NCBI GenBank assembly: GCA_934292725.1
Contig: CAKQXY010000003.1
Location: forward strand, 74,227 to 138,226
DNA: 64,000 nt
Direction of reading: 5' to 3'
Origin: an uncultured Lachnospiraceae bacterium
GTDB lineage: Bacteria; Bacillota; Clostridia; Lachnospirales; Lachnospiraceae
In this document: positions 27,657-36,668 of the stretch, one piece after another
Position numbering within the stretch: position 1 is the stretch's first letter
Layout: every line of letters starts with the position of its first letter
Notes under the pieces: model-generated
What the model saw: the letters and a program-made list of their open reading frames with translations, nothing else
Told to the model about the DNA's origin: nothing
Database searches by the model: none
Translations under genes and position numbers: made by a program

Positions 27657-28164
27657 GTTTTTTTCCTGCCTTTCCTGATGGTTTTAAAAATGAAAAGTCA
27701 TCATCCTGATAGCAGAAAAAGAGTGCAATTAAGAGAATGACTGTTGACACGGTAATATAACAGTCTGCCACATTAAATACCGGGAAATTGATTGGCACAA
27801 AATAAATCATATCAACTACATAGCCTCTGAATATGCGGTCAATAAGATTTCCAAGTGCTCCAGCCGTGTACGTAACACAAAGCAGTCTAAGAATACGATA
27901 TGACTTTTGATCAAGCAGTCTTACATAGCAATATGCAAATACAGCAATCATCACAGCTGTGATCAAAAAGAAAAAAATCTTTTTATCTTGAAAAATTCCA
28001 AATGCCGCGCCTCTGTTCTCTACATAGGTCAATGTAAGCACACCTGGAATTACAACAATGTCATGCAGCTTAAGCACAGACACAGTTAATGCCTTTGTGA
28101 TCTGATCAAGTACAATAAGCAGTGTACATAAAAGGGCTGCAAAACCAGCTCGTTTCTTTTTCAT
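27649..28164 (-). CDS. lspA: Lipoprotein signal peptidase LspA
   Basis: 171 residues, four helices. Catalytic Asp regions: GNLIDRIFRGYVVDMI and FNVADCYIT, the two aspartates of this aspartic protease. It cleaves lipoprotein signal peptides after diacylglyceryl transfer. GAGGTG lies six bases before the ATG. Coupled to the RluA-type gene downstream. The basic C-terminal tail (KPSGKAGKKHE) is ordinary. Confidence 0.97.
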   Translation of the reverse strand: MKKKRAGFAALLCTLLIVLDQITKALTVSVLKLHDIVVIPGVLTLTYVENRGAAFGIFQDKKIFFFLITAVMIAVFAYCYVRLLDQKSYRILRLLCVTYTAGALGNLIDRIFRGYVVDMIYFVPINFPVFNVADCYITVSTVILLIALFFCYQDDDFSFLKPSGKAGKKHE

Positions 28165-28173
28165 GTACTCACC

Positions 28174-29271
28174 TCACGCATCCTTACACACAAAGTCAAG
28201 CGCCTCGCGCATCTCATCCATAGTAACAGTCTTATCAACAACAGCTTCTCCAAGAGACTTTAACAAAATAAAGCGGATCTGATTGCCCTGCATCTTTTTG
28301 TCACTTTTTGTTGCTGCAAGTGCCGCCTCTTTATCCACGCCAGTTACTGTTACTGGAAGCTTAAATGATGTGAACGCATCAAGCACAGTCTGCATCTCAT
28401 CTTTTGTAAGATAACCCCGCTTCATACTAATATAAGCTGCGGCTGCTGCACCAATTGAAACGCACTCACCATGATACAATTCTCCTGCTTTTTGCTTTTC
28501 AATTGCATGGCCAAGTGTATGACCAAAATTTAAAAGACTGCGGATTCCCTGCTCGGTCGGATCTTCCTCTACTACCTCTCCTTTAATACGGCAGTTATGG
28601 TAATCCATCTCAATCAATGTCTCATTATCCTGGCTGCAGATTTTTTCATGGTTTATTTTCAGCCAGTCAAAAAACTTTTTGTCGCGAATCAGACCATGCT
28701 TTACAACTTCACCCATTCCAGAAAGATAATCTCTTTCATCCATCGTAGATAATGTGGAAACATTCATATATACAAGCTTTGGCATGCAGAATGCACCAAC
28801 CATATTTTTATAGCCATCAAAATCAACGCCTGTCTTTCCTCCGACACTGCTGTCTGACTGAGAAAGAAGTGTTGTCGGAATTTGTATAAATGAGATTCCT
28901 CTTAAATATGTTGCCGCTGCAAATCCAGTAATATCACCTACAACACCGCCGCCAAGCGCTGCTAAGTAATCCTTACGGTCAAAATGAGCTTCTATCAGCT
29001 CTTTATAAATATCACAAACTACATCAAGTGTCTTATGAAGCTCTCCTGCCGGAAACTGGAAGGAAATTACCTTCGCAGATACAGGCTCTAACACCTTTCG
29101 TACCATTTCTCCATATAAATGGCTTGTGTTGGAATCCATCACGATGCAGACCTTTCTCCCCTCAAGACCAATCTGCTTTACCTTTTCTGCCAGTTTTTCA
29201 AACGCCGTCTCAAAGACGATCTCGTAAATCGGCTCATGTGCCTGATTATTGATCATTAAACTTTTTGACAT
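28174..29271 (-). CDS. aroB: 3-dehydroquinate synthase AroB
   Basis: 365 residues from the ATG at 29271, chosen for AGGAG upstream. The NAD-binding ALGGGVVGDITGFAA and the zinc-binding HGLIRD and NFGHTLGHAIE motifs are intact. It converts DAHP to 3-dehydroquinate, the second step of the shikimate pathway. No other aro genes are adjacent. It sits between ylmH and lspA. Confidence 0.97.
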   Translation of the reverse strand: MSKSLMINNQAHEPIYEIVFETAFEKLAEKVKQIGLEGRKVCIVMDSNTSHLYGEMVRKVLEPVSAKVISFQFPAGELHKTLDVVCDIYKELIEAHFDRKDYLAALGGGVVGDITGFAAATYLRGISFIQIPTTLLSQSDSSVGGKTGVDFDGYKNMVGAFCMPKLVYMNVSTLSTMDERDYLSGMGEVVKHGLIRDKKFFDWLKINHEKICSQDNETLIEMDYHNCRIKGEVVEEDPTEQGIRSLLNFGHTLGHAIEKQKAGELYHGECVSIGAAAAAYISMKRGYLTKDEMQTVLDAFTSFKLPVTVTGVDKEAALAATKSDKKMQGNQIRFILLKSLGEAVVDKTVTMDEMREALDFVCKDA

Positions 29272-29287
29272 TGTACTCCTCTCTTTC

Positions 29288-30046
29288 TTATACAAAAACT
29301 TCTACTGATGCCATAAGTCTTCCTTTTTTGGTAACGGCAGAGGTTCCCTTATAGCGAAATTTTCCAAGACCGCGCACAGAGATCAGATCATTTTCCTTCA
29401 AATTGTAAGCATTTGATGTAATCACTTTTCCGTTTACCTGTACCTTCTCCTCACTGATATAACCAGTCAGCTTACTTCTTGACTGAGAAAATGCCAGTCC
29501 GATCACTGCATCGAGGCGTACAGATGCGATACTTCCCATGATCTCCTTTACCTGCGGCTTATAGTCAAACTCCTGCCAGTCAATCTGCCTGCACATAACA
29601 CTTGTATGACGGATTCTGGTCAGAGTTTCACAAATGTAACCTGCAATCGACTCTGATACAATAAGATATGCCTGCTTATCCTGCACGATTATATCGCCTG
29701 TTTTTGTTCTTGAAATGCCAAGATTCATAAGCGCACCCAGATAGTCTCTGTGCGTCAGTTCTTCTGAAAACTTCTTCATTAACGGCTGAACCGATAATAA
29801 AGAGATAGGAGCCGGGTATTCCTCCCCAACTCCTACTGGCTTGTAAAATATAATCTTTCGTTCTGCAAGTTCATAGCCACCACACATCTCCATAGAAACA
29901 GGCGGAAGCTTATCCTTTGAGAAAGCCAAAAACAGATTCTGCTCATTGAGCGTCAGAAAGTCGCTGCCCATCGGGTATCCTCTTCTGTCGCATGCCTCTG
30001 CCAAATCTAGCAGATGACTGCAAATCATCTGTTCTTCTTTGTTCAT
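29288..30046 (-). CDS. ylmH: YlmH family RNA-binding protein
   Basis: 252 residues. The N-terminal YlmH domain (DFLTLNEQNLFL, REYLGALMNLG-like HRDYLGALMNLG) is followed by a C-terminal S4 domain (about 180-250; EKVQVNGKVITSNAYNLKENDL). YlmH is associated with the FtsZ-sepF cluster and with stalled-ribosome rescue (RqcP-related). Order sepF-ylmH is conserved. The AroB gene begins 16 bp after it. Confidence 0.9.
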   Translation of the reverse strand: MNKEEQMICSHLLDLAEACDRRGYPMGSDFLTLNEQNLFLAFSKDKLPPVSMEMCGGYELAERKIIFYKPVGVGEEYPAPISLLSVQPLMKKFSEELTHRDYLGALMNLGISRTKTGDIIVQDKQAYLIVSESIAGYICETLTRIRHTSVMCRQIDWQEFDYKPQVKEIMGSIASVRLDAVIGLAFSQSRSKLTGYISEEKVQVNGKVITSNAYNLKENDLISVRGLGKFRYKGTSAVTKKGRLMASVEVFV

Positions 30047-30050
30047 CTCA

Positions 30051-30608
30051 TCACACCTTCAGACTATAAGAGCTGATATCGGTTGAATCATCGTCACCAA
30101 GAAGCTCAGTGAAATCACCAGAAAGCTCTACGTTGCTTGGTGTTGCAATGATGATCTTTTTAGAAATCTTCTGCAGATTGCCGCCCATTGTAAAGCATGC
30201 ACCAGATGTAAAGTCAATTACACGCTGTGCGGTATCAAAGTTCATTGCTTCCATATTAAGCACTACGGTCTTTCCTGAAAGCAGGATCTCAGCGATATCC
30301 TTAGTATCGTTGTACTCCTTTGGAATGATCATACATACTTCTGACTGTTTCATAACACCATTCATAGAAACCACCTTACTTGAGGTATTTTTTGCTGCCT
30401 TCTTGCGGAAGGTTGCTGTAGAAGAAGCTGGTGCAGACTCTGTCTTTGGAGTCTCCTGATCAGCCTTCTTTTCCTCAGCTGCGCTAGCTGCGGTTTCCTC
30501 CTCCTCTTCTTCGTTTTCTTCTGTCATATCCATATCGTCATAATCTCCATCGTACTCGTCGGTGGCAGAAAAATTCATCTTATTTAAAAAACCGTCTAAA
30601 AAACCCAT
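30051..30608 (-). CDS. sepF: Cell division protein SepF
   Basis: 185 residues from the ATG at 30608, chosen for AGGAG seven bases upstream. It starts MGFLDGFLNKMNFS, the membrane-binding amphipathic helix, followed by an acidic, low-complexity linker (TEENEEEEEETAASA) and the FtsZ-binding beta domain (ICMIIPKEY-like CMIIPKEYNDT; FDTAQRVIDFTSGA). SepF anchors FtsZ to the membrane and bundles it. Confidence 0.94.
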   Translation of the reverse strand: MGFLDGFLNKMNFSATDEYDGDYDDMDMTEENEEEEEETAASAAEEKKADQETPKTESAPASSTATFRKKAAKNTSSKVVSMNGVMKQSEVCMIIPKEYNDTKDIAEILLSGKTVVLNMEAMNFDTAQRVIDFTSGACFTMGGNLQKISKKIIIATPSNVELSGDFTELLGDDDSTDISSYSLKV

Positions 30609-30627
30609 TACTGTTCTCCTTCTTGTG

Positions 30628-31308
30628 TTATCGTGAACCAAATATGCCAGTTCCTACCCGGACAATCGTTGCACCTTCTTCAACAGCTACAACATAATCT
30701 CCAGTCATACCCATAGATAGCTCTCTCATTGATATATTATCAATGTTTTTACTCTGAATGTCAACTGCTAATTCATATAATTTTTTAAAATATTTACGAT
30801 TATCGTCCGCGTTCTCTACAAAAGGTGCACTTGTCATCAAACCTTTCACACGGATTCCAGGCATCTTGGAAATTTCTCTGCAGGCAGCCTCTGTTTCTTC
30901 TGTAAAAAAGCCAAACTTGCTTTCCTCTCTTGCTACATTAACCTCTAAAAGCACTGGAATCTCAATTGATTGTTTTTGTGCCTCATCTGAGATCTGCTTT
31001 GCCAGGCGAATACTGTCCACAGAATGAATCAATTCAACCTTTCCTGCGATATATTTTACCTTGTTTCGCTGCAGATGACCAATCATATGCCATTTTATAT
31101 TGTCTGGAAGCACTTCCATTTTATCACACATTTCCTGAACCTTGTTTTCCCCGAAGGTATCCTGACCAGCTTCGATTGCCTCCTCAATTAAAGAAATCGG
31201 CTTTGTCTTGCTGACAGCAACAAGACATACATCTTTAGGATCTCTTCCAACTCTTTTGCATGCTGCTTCTATATTGGCTTTTACCTGCTCTAGGTTTTCA
31301 CTTACCAT
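30628..31308 (-). CDS. yggS: YggS/YlmE PLP-binding homeostasis protein
   Basis: 226 residues from the ATG at 31308 with GGAG nine bases upstream. PLP lysine is in LVAVSKTKPI; MGMTGDYVVAVEEGAT and VRVGTGIFG close the fold. It binds pyridoxal phosphate without known catalytic activity and buffers free PLP. It lies 19 bp before sepF. Confidence 0.95.
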   Translation of the reverse strand: MVSENLEQVKANIEAACKRVGRDPKDVCLVAVSKTKPISLIEEAIEAGQDTFGENKVQEMCDKMEVLPDNIKWHMIGHLQRNKVKYIAGKVELIHSVDSIRLAKQISDEAQKQSIEIPVLLEVNVAREESKFGFFTEETEAACREISKMPGIRVKGLMTSAPFVENADDNRKYFKKLYELAVDIQSKNIDNISMRELSMGMTGDYVVAVEEGATIVRVGTGIFGSR

Positions 31309-31323
31309 TTTCAATTTCTCCTT

Positions 31324-32754
31324 TTAATAGATGATCTGGTTTTCAGTTACAAGGCCTGCATTTAAAATAATGCGGTCGTAGGCGGACAATCCATAATAGG
31401 TACCCGTATTAATAATATAGTAGTTATGATCGCTCGTCTCACTTAAAATATCAATCTGGCGGAAAATACAATATCCTCTGTTTACACTATACACACCAGT
31501 AAGCGGTGCTGATACGGCAATCAAACGACGATTGGTTGGATCAGTTGTAATTGTTTCAGATGTGCCATCCTCACTTTTTTCCACACTAGCACCAATCAGA
31601 TAATCCTCTGTCGTAAGTCCAGATGCAGAAATATAATAGCTGTTTCCCTGCTTTGCATAAATAGAAACCTTTGTAAATACAGCCTTTGCACTGCCATCAG
31701 ACTGAATTACTTCCTTATATACACCTACACCTTTTTCTTCTGAATTGATAACATATTGTTCTGGCACAACAAGAAAATCCTTGCTAAGTACTGCTGACTT
31801 TGGAATCTTGTAGCCTTTAATATCATCCTCTGCAATCTTAAAATCAAGATAACGCTCCGTCAAATAGCTTGAACCATATTTATTTAATGAAACTGTTGCC
31901 ATTGAAGTGCCATCGGATGCAGTGTGAAGATAAAAACTTCCATTTACTGTTACACCAATTGATGTTAATTTTATAGAAAGATATTTTTTATTTCGATAAC
32001 GGGCAGCATCAGTGTCGCTTATTGGAAATGTAATACAAAAAGAATCATCTGAAACAAGCTTATAGGCAAAATCGCCTTTCTTTCGCTGTTCCCCATTTGC
32101 GTACACCTTCATCGAATATGACTCTTCATCGAAACATGAACGCGTCACATCTTCTGGTGAATATCCATCATATGTATCTGTTCTAAATAACACATAACCG
32201 CTTTGATCGCTCTTGACACAGTACGCATCTTCCGATGAAAAGCTGTCAAGTGCATCAGATGCTACCATCAGATACGCATCCAGAACGGAAACCTCCAAAT
32301 CATTTTTGTCCTGATACGCGAGTGAAAAATTAGAATCAAGATCATGCCGCGCTGCCTTTTCAAGCTTTGTTTTTAACGTACTGATACTTGAGGTGCTTAG
32401 TATCTGTGCACTGCTGTATTCCTTCAAGAGCGCATCAGTAATTGCACTGATATCCTGAGTCGTATAAATTGTACTTCCAAGCGCTGTCTTTAGTCCTTCG
32501 CGAACAGAATAGTTTACATAAGCATCATTTTTCAGTGTAACAATCTGCTCATCTCTTGTGATAAAACCTTTGTAGTCAGTTGCTATTGAGTAGAGAGCTT
32601 TTTCCTGAACCTCAAAAATACTTATTTTTTCTTTCGTAAAGAAAAAATAAAGCTGAACTGCCAAATAGATGAAAATAAAAATGAAAAGGAATCCTATTAC
32701 ACTGCCATGCCACCGGTTTTTGTAATGGATCACCTTATTGTTTTTGTCTGCCAT
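31324..32754 (-). CDS. HlyD-like membrane-anchored protein of the sepF cluster
   Basis: 476 residues from the ATG at 32754. A single N-terminal transmembrane helix (about 19-40, IGFLFIFIFIYLAVQLYFFF) precedes a large external domain rich in beta strands, with a central helical region. The C-terminal part (residues about 330-470) resembles HlyD/RND adaptor folds. Homologues next to yggS-sepF in Clostridia are annotated as HlyD-type adaptors. No ABC partner is nearby, so the transport role is doubtful; a division or envelope role is possible from context. Confidence 0.6.
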   Translation of the reverse strand: MADKNNKVIHYKNRWHGSVIGFLFIFIFIYLAVQLYFFFTKEKISIFEVQEKALYSIATDYKGFITRDEQIVTLKNDAYVNYSVREGLKTALGSTIYTTQDISAITDALLKEYSSAQILSTSSISTLKTKLEKAARHDLDSNFSLAYQDKNDLEVSVLDAYLMVASDALDSFSSEDAYCVKSDQSGYVLFRTDTYDGYSPEDVTRSCFDEESYSMKVYANGEQRKKGDFAYKLVSDDSFCITFPISDTDAARYRNKKYLSIKLTSIGVTVNGSFYLHTASDGTSMATVSLNKYGSSYLTERYLDFKIAEDDIKGYKIPKSAVLSKDFLVVPEQYVINSEEKGVGVYKEVIQSDGSAKAVFTKVSIYAKQGNSYYISASGLTTEDYLIGASVEKSEDGTSETITTDPTNRRLIAVSAPLTGVYSVNRGYCIFRQIDILSETSDHNYYIINTGTYYGLSAYDRIILNAGLVTENQIIY

Positions 32755-32804
32755 CCAGTTTCCTGCCTTTCTCTTCCGGTACACCTGTGCCGGACATAGC
32801 TATT

Positions 32805-32813
32805 ATTATAGCA
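32805..32813 (-). promoter_or_regulatory. Extended -10 promoter of the sepF cluster
   Basis: Minus-strand TGCTATAAT (TGn plus perfect -10), about 50 bp before the HlyD-like start. No good -35. Confidence 0.55.
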
Positions 32814-32920
32814 TTTTTCTTAAAAAAAGAAATAGTTTTTTTAAAGATGTATAAAATACTTCTGCTATGAAAAAATAATAACGTATAACAAAGCCATTTT
32901 TGGCAGAATGAGAGGTTGCT

Positions 32921-33133
32921 ATGAGCTCAAAAGTATGGGATTATATTGTGCTGACTGTTGTCGTAATCGGTGCTATAAACTGGGGATTGATTGGCTTTTT
33001 TAAGTTTGATCTGGTTTCGTGGCTTTTTGGCAGTATGTCACTGTTAACTCGGATCATTTATGCCATCGTAGGTCTTGGCGGACTTTATCTTCTTTCCCTT
33101 TATGGCCGCATCCGCGACTTTTCCCAGGAATAA
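32921..33133 (+). CDS. DUF378 small membrane protein
   Basis: 70 residues with two helices and the DUF378 signature (VVVIGAINWGLIGFF). Family function is unknown. It is read opposite to both neighbours and followed by its own terminator. Confidence 0.85.
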   Translation: MSSKVWDYIVLTVVVIGAINWGLIGFFKFDLVSWLFGSMSLLTRIIYAIVGLGGLYLLSLYGRIRDFSQE

Positions 33134-33149
33134 AAAAGTGTGTAAAAAA

Positions 33150-33175
33150 GGAGTCGGGTCAACCGGCTCCTTTTA
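33150..33175 (+). terminator. Intrinsic terminator after the DUF378 gene
   Basis: GGAGTCGG, loop GTCAA, CCGGCTCC, then TTTTATT. Confidence 0.85.
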
Positions 33176-33242
33176 TTCTGTACTATGTACTTTTTGTTAA
33201 AAACTGATACACTCTGGCAAGAATCTCACCTGAATCTCATCT

Positions 33243-33662
33243 TTACAGAGATACGATGATGTGAGATTTTACTTCATCGGACAACTCAGTAGCATCTGCT
33301 GAAACACTCAAAACAAAATCAACTCCAAATTTTGCAGAAATCGCTTCGAGCGCCTTGACTGCCTCTGTAATATCACTTCCCTCAAGACAGGAAATCTTTA
33401 AGAAGCTGTCAAAATACATTTTCTCAAGATCATGATCCTGAGAAATGATTCCGCTGACAAATCCGATAAATGCATCATAGGAATTGATTCCATAATCAGA
33501 AACATTAATCAAACGAACCTTATTGCTCAGTTCGTACATGTGCTTTGCTGTCTTATCCAAATATACTACACTTCCCTGTGCAGACGCAACAGCACCGTTT
33601 ACACTGTCTAACAGATACTTTGTCTTTCCTTTGCCCTTCTTGCCTGAAATAATCTGAACCAT
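33243..33662 (-). CDS. Small P-loop protein of unknown function
   Basis: 139 residues from the ATG at 33662, set by AGGAGG nine bases before. Residues 5-15 hold a P-loop (SGKKGKGKTKY, GxxGxGKT). No clear Walker B acid is seen; VVYLDKTAKHMYEL follows. The rest is helical. Such proteins are often mislabelled as PilT-like. It could bind nucleotide and act as a regulator; function not assigned. Own promoter at 33727-33755. Confidence 0.65.
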   Translation of the reverse strand: MVQIISGKKGKGKTKYLLDSVNGAVASAQGSVVYLDKTAKHMYELSNKVRLINVSDYGINSYDAFIGFVSGIISQDHDLEKMYFDSFLKISCLEGSDITEAVKALEAISAKFGVDFVLSVSADATELSDEVKSHIIVSL

Positions 33663-33726
33663 ATGCTCGATCCTCCTTATATGAATTAGTCTTTTACACT
33701 TAAGACCAATGGTAGTTCTTGCGTAT

Positions 33727-33755
33727 AGTATAGTATATTTTACCGAATAAAGCAA
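33727..33755 (-). promoter_or_regulatory. Promoter of the small P-loop gene
   Basis: Minus-strand TTGCTT (33755-33750), 17-bp spacer, TATACT (33732-33727). Confidence 0.6.
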
Positions 33756-33783
33756 GTCATAAATAGAATTTTTTATAAAATTA

Positions 33784-34758
33784 TCAAATTTTCGACAGTA
33801 ATGTATTCATCTGGTTGTATAGTTCGTCTTTTGTTGCTGCACCAAGAATAACAGCCACATACTCCTTGTGATGGCTGTCCTGAACGAGCACTACTAGGTT
33901 ATATCCAGCTGTATTTGTATGACCTGTTTTTCCGCCAACGACAGTAATGCCGTCTGGCGGCGTATAAGCACCTGCCAAATACTGATTAGTACTGTTAAAG
34001 CTTTTCGTCACATTCTCTCCTGCTGCATTCGTGTAATAGCACAGAAAAGACCCACGCGCTATGATGTCACGAAACGTCGGATACTTTAAGCATTCCTGAA
34101 ACATCAAATAAACATCATATGCTGAAGAATAATGTTTAGACTGTGTCAGTCCTGTCGGATTGGCAAAATGTGTATGACTAGTCATCAGTTCCTTGCTTTC
34201 CTGATTCATCATATCTACAAATGCTTCCTGTGATCCTGCAACAGCAATAGCAATATCAATAGCTGCATCATTTCCAGAATAGATAAGTGCTGCACTCAGC
34301 AAACTCGAAAGCATCATCTTATCGCCTTGCTCAAAACCACAAAGAACAGCACTGCTCTCAAGACCCTCAGGCGTATATGAAATAGTTACTTCCTGACTCA
34401 AATCAGCATATTTCATAGCAAGAAGAGCCGTCATAATTTTTGTGATACTTGCAATTTCGCGCTCATCATTTGCATTTTTGCTGTACAATGTTTTCTGGTC
34501 TGTAATATTAAATAATGCACCAGCCGGCGCTTCTATGTCATTTTCAGAAAATTCATCTTCATTTTCTATTACACACAAATCTGCTGCAGCTCCATCCATT
34601 TTCGACAGCTTATCTTTTGATGTCATGAGAGTATCTAAATGAGTACCAAAGCTATCAAGAAGGGCTGGAGAGGATTTGCCGCAGCCTGCTCCCACACCAG
34701 CGGCACTGCACATTAAAAGCACTGCCGCCAGCGTGTAAATGAACCGTTTTTTTCTCAT
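33784..34758 (-). CDS. D-alanyl-D-alanine carboxypeptidase (PBP5/6 type)
   Basis: 324 residues from the ATG at 34758. Catalytic motifs: SITK (104-107), SGN (161-163) and KTG (277-279), with the order typical of class A serine peptidases. An N-terminal hydrophobic segment ends at GVGAGC with Cys26, so it may be a lipoprotein (a weak lipobox) exported and anchored outside. It trims pentapeptides in peptidoglycan. Its start overlaps the stop of the methylglyoxal synthase-like gene (ATGA), so the pair is cotranslated. Confidence 0.92.
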   Translation of the reverse strand: MRKKRFIYTLAAVLLMCSAAGVGAGCGKSSPALLDSFGTHLDTLMTSKDKLSKMDGAAADLCVIENEDEFSENDIEAPAGALFNITDQKTLYSKNANDEREIASITKIMTALLAMKYADLSQEVTISYTPEGLESSAVLCGFEQGDKMMLSSLLSAALIYSGNDAAIDIAIAVAGSQEAFVDMMNQESKELMTSHTHFANPTGLTQSKHYSSAYDVYLMFQECLKYPTFRDIIARGSFLCYYTNAAGENVTKSFNSTNQYLAGAYTPPDGITVVGGKTGHTNTAGYNLVVLVQDSHHKEYVAVILGAATKDELYNQMNTLLSKI

Positions 34759-35156
34759 GAACGGTATGCCTCTCTCCACTCTAAATCACCAGAGTCAAGT
34801 GAACGAATCAAAAGCTCTGCCGTTGCCAAATTAGTTGCCAGCGGAATGCTGTAAATATCACAAAGATGAAGCACTGTCTGTACTCTCCTTGTATTGGTTG
34901 GGTTCACTTCGTTTGGATCACGGAAGTAAAATACCAGATCCATGCTATTATTTTCAATCTGAGATGCAAACTGCTGTGCACCGCCTAATGATCCCTCAAG
35001 AAACTTATTGACAGTCAGTGTCGTTGCCTCCTCTATCAGTCTTCCTGTTGTTCCTGTTGCATAAAGGCTGTGCTTATTCAGAATGCCTCTGTATGCGATG
35101 CAGAAATTCTGCATCAGTTTCTTTTTGGAATCATCTGCTATAAAACCGATATTCAT
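34755..35156 (-). CDS. Methylglyoxal synthase-like protein with altered active site
   Basis: 133 residues of the MGS-like fold (SLYATGTTGRLIEEAT, VFYFRDPNEV, SIPLATNLATAELL). Compared from memory with E. coli and B. subtilis MgsA, key residues differ: the GGDQ proton-abstracting Asp is Ala60 (GGAQQ), the IAHD histidine is Asp8 (IADD), and the PHEPD-type His/Asp segment is PTNTRR. Only the RDP aspartate (Asp80) is kept. It may therefore be a non-catalytic binding or signalling protein. It lies between rodA and the DD-carboxypeptidase in a morphogenesis cluster. Confidence 0.8.
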   Translation of the reverse strand: MNIGFIADDSKKKLMQNFCIAYRGILNKHSLYATGTTGRLIEEATTLTVNKFLEGSLGGAQQFASQIENNSMDLVFYFRDPNEVNPTNTRRVQTVLHLCDIYSIPLATNLATAELLIRSLDSGDLEWREAYRS

Positions 35157-35195
35157 TTTGATACCTCCACTATAATAGTTACTTTATAAAACTTA

Positions 35196-36377
35196 TCAGA
35201 ACACTTTCATTTTTCTGTGCATGCTTATGTTCAGCATAATTCCCATCATAATATACGTGCTTATCAGTGAACTCATTCCTGCGCTGATAAATGGAAGCGG
35301 TGTTCCCGTATTTGGAAGAAGCAGCATTGCTACTCCCATATTGATAAAACACTGGATTAACAAAATTGTGACAAATCCGCTTGCAAGAAGTTTTCCTTCA
35401 AGATCAGGGCTTCGCCCTGCCACTCTTAGGCCTTCAATAAATAAAAGCAGATATATCAATATAATAAATGCACTTCCTGCAAAACCCAGTTCTTCTCCTA
35501 CAACAGCAAAAATGAAGTCACACTGTTCCTCTGAAAGAAAATTTCCATTCTTAACAGATTCATAAGTAGAATTATTTAATCCTTTTCCCAAAAGCTGACC
35601 ACCGCCAATAGCCATAACTGAGTTTAACTGCTGACGCGTCTGATCGGGGTAATCCTCTGGAAAGAAATATGAGTTAATACGGTTTACCTGATATTGCTGA
35701 AGGATATCCTTCTCGATAAACCAGTTGAGTGTCTTTTGCTCAGGCTCATAAATACAAAACAAAAGTGCGCCCACAAAAACAGCTACTACACCAATAACAC
35801 CGCCTACCCACTTCCAACTTATTCCCGTCACAAAAACCATTGCAACAAGCGCAAAAACGATAATCATTGACGTAGACAGATCTGGCTCTACATAAATCAG
35901 ATACACTGTTATGCCCGTCAAGGCAAAATATCCAATAAGATACAGCACATTGTTTATATGTTTTTGGATACGTATAAGCACAAAGACTGCCATCAAAACG
36001 ACTGCAACCTTCGAAAACTCAGACGGCTGAATCGTACCAAACCCCGGTAGATGCATCCATCGGTTTGCATTACTGATATTTAACGGATTGATGTATTTTA
36101 CATAGATTAAAAGTGCCATGCTGATCACGTAAAATACAATTGAATATTTAATCAGCTTATGGTAATCAATACATGTCAGAATCATCATAAGAACAAGTCC
36201 TATGACCATTCCAAGGATCTGCTTTTGTGTTGTTGTAATCATACCTGTCACAGCTTCATTCTGTGTTGCACTGTGCACCATAAAAATACCAATGATACTC
36301 AGTATCAGCGCATATATGATGATTTTAAAATTAAGATTGCTCAGATGCAGGTTTTGTCCTGTTTTTCTCTTGCGCAT
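35196..36377 (-). CDS. rodA: RodA, SEDS peptidoglycan polymerase
   Basis: 393 residues with about ten helices. SEDS signatures: YVEPDLSTSMIIVF, FIFAVVGEELGF (with catalytic-type Glu/Asp loop) and LLPNTGTPLPFISAGMSSL. RodA polymerises glycan strands for elongation with its PBP2 partner, which lies 1.1 kb upstream. Position after minD-minE is typical of Clostridia. Confidence 0.94.
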   Translation of the reverse strand: MRKRKTGQNLHLSNLNFKIIIYALILSIIGIFMVHSATQNEAVTGMITTTQKQILGMVIGLVLMMILTCIDYHKLIKYSIVFYVISMALLIYVKYINPLNISNANRWMHLPGFGTIQPSEFSKVAVVLMAVFVLIRIQKHINNVLYLIGYFALTGITVYLIYVEPDLSTSMIIVFALVAMVFVTGISWKWVGGVIGVVAVFVGALLFCIYEPEQKTLNWFIEKDILQQYQVNRINSYFFPEDYPDQTRQQLNSVMAIGGGQLLGKGLNNSTYESVKNGNFLSEEQCDFIFAVVGEELGFAGSAFIILIYLLLFIEGLRVAGRSPDLEGKLLASGFVTILLIQCFINMGVAMLLLPNTGTPLPFISAGMSSLISTYIMMGIMLNISMHRKMKVF

Positions 36378-36404
36378 GCTGACAGACCATTCCTTTCTTT
36401 ATCT

Positions 36405-36662
36405 CTATCTGCTTTTTTTGACTGCTGAAAGCTCCGTCACGGTAAATAAAAGAATTTTACCGGCATTTCGCTTCAGATACAGACAGATGTTTTTTTCAGA
36501 TACCGGCAGATATTTTGAAATAGTTTTTGTAATATCATGCTCCATACAGCTTAATGTCTCTGGAGTGCACTGCGTATGCTCCTCAAGCATCATTTGTATC
36601 AGCCGCTCCTTCGCTGTCTTTCCAGAGCGAACTGCCTGACTTGGTAATGAATGCCTGACCAT
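36405..36662 (-). CDS. minE: Cell division topological specificity factor MinE
   Basis: 85 residues, family length. Matches the MinE pattern (TAKERLIQMMLEE, DITKTISKYLPVSEKNICL). It stimulates MinD ATPase and drives Min oscillation. Begins six bp after minD stops. Confidence 0.88.
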   Translation of the reverse strand: MVRHSLPSQAVRSGKTAKERLIQMMLEEHTQCTPETLSCMEHDITKTISKYLPVSEKNICLYLKRNAGKILLFTVTELSAVKKSR

Positions 36663-36668
36663 ATTACT

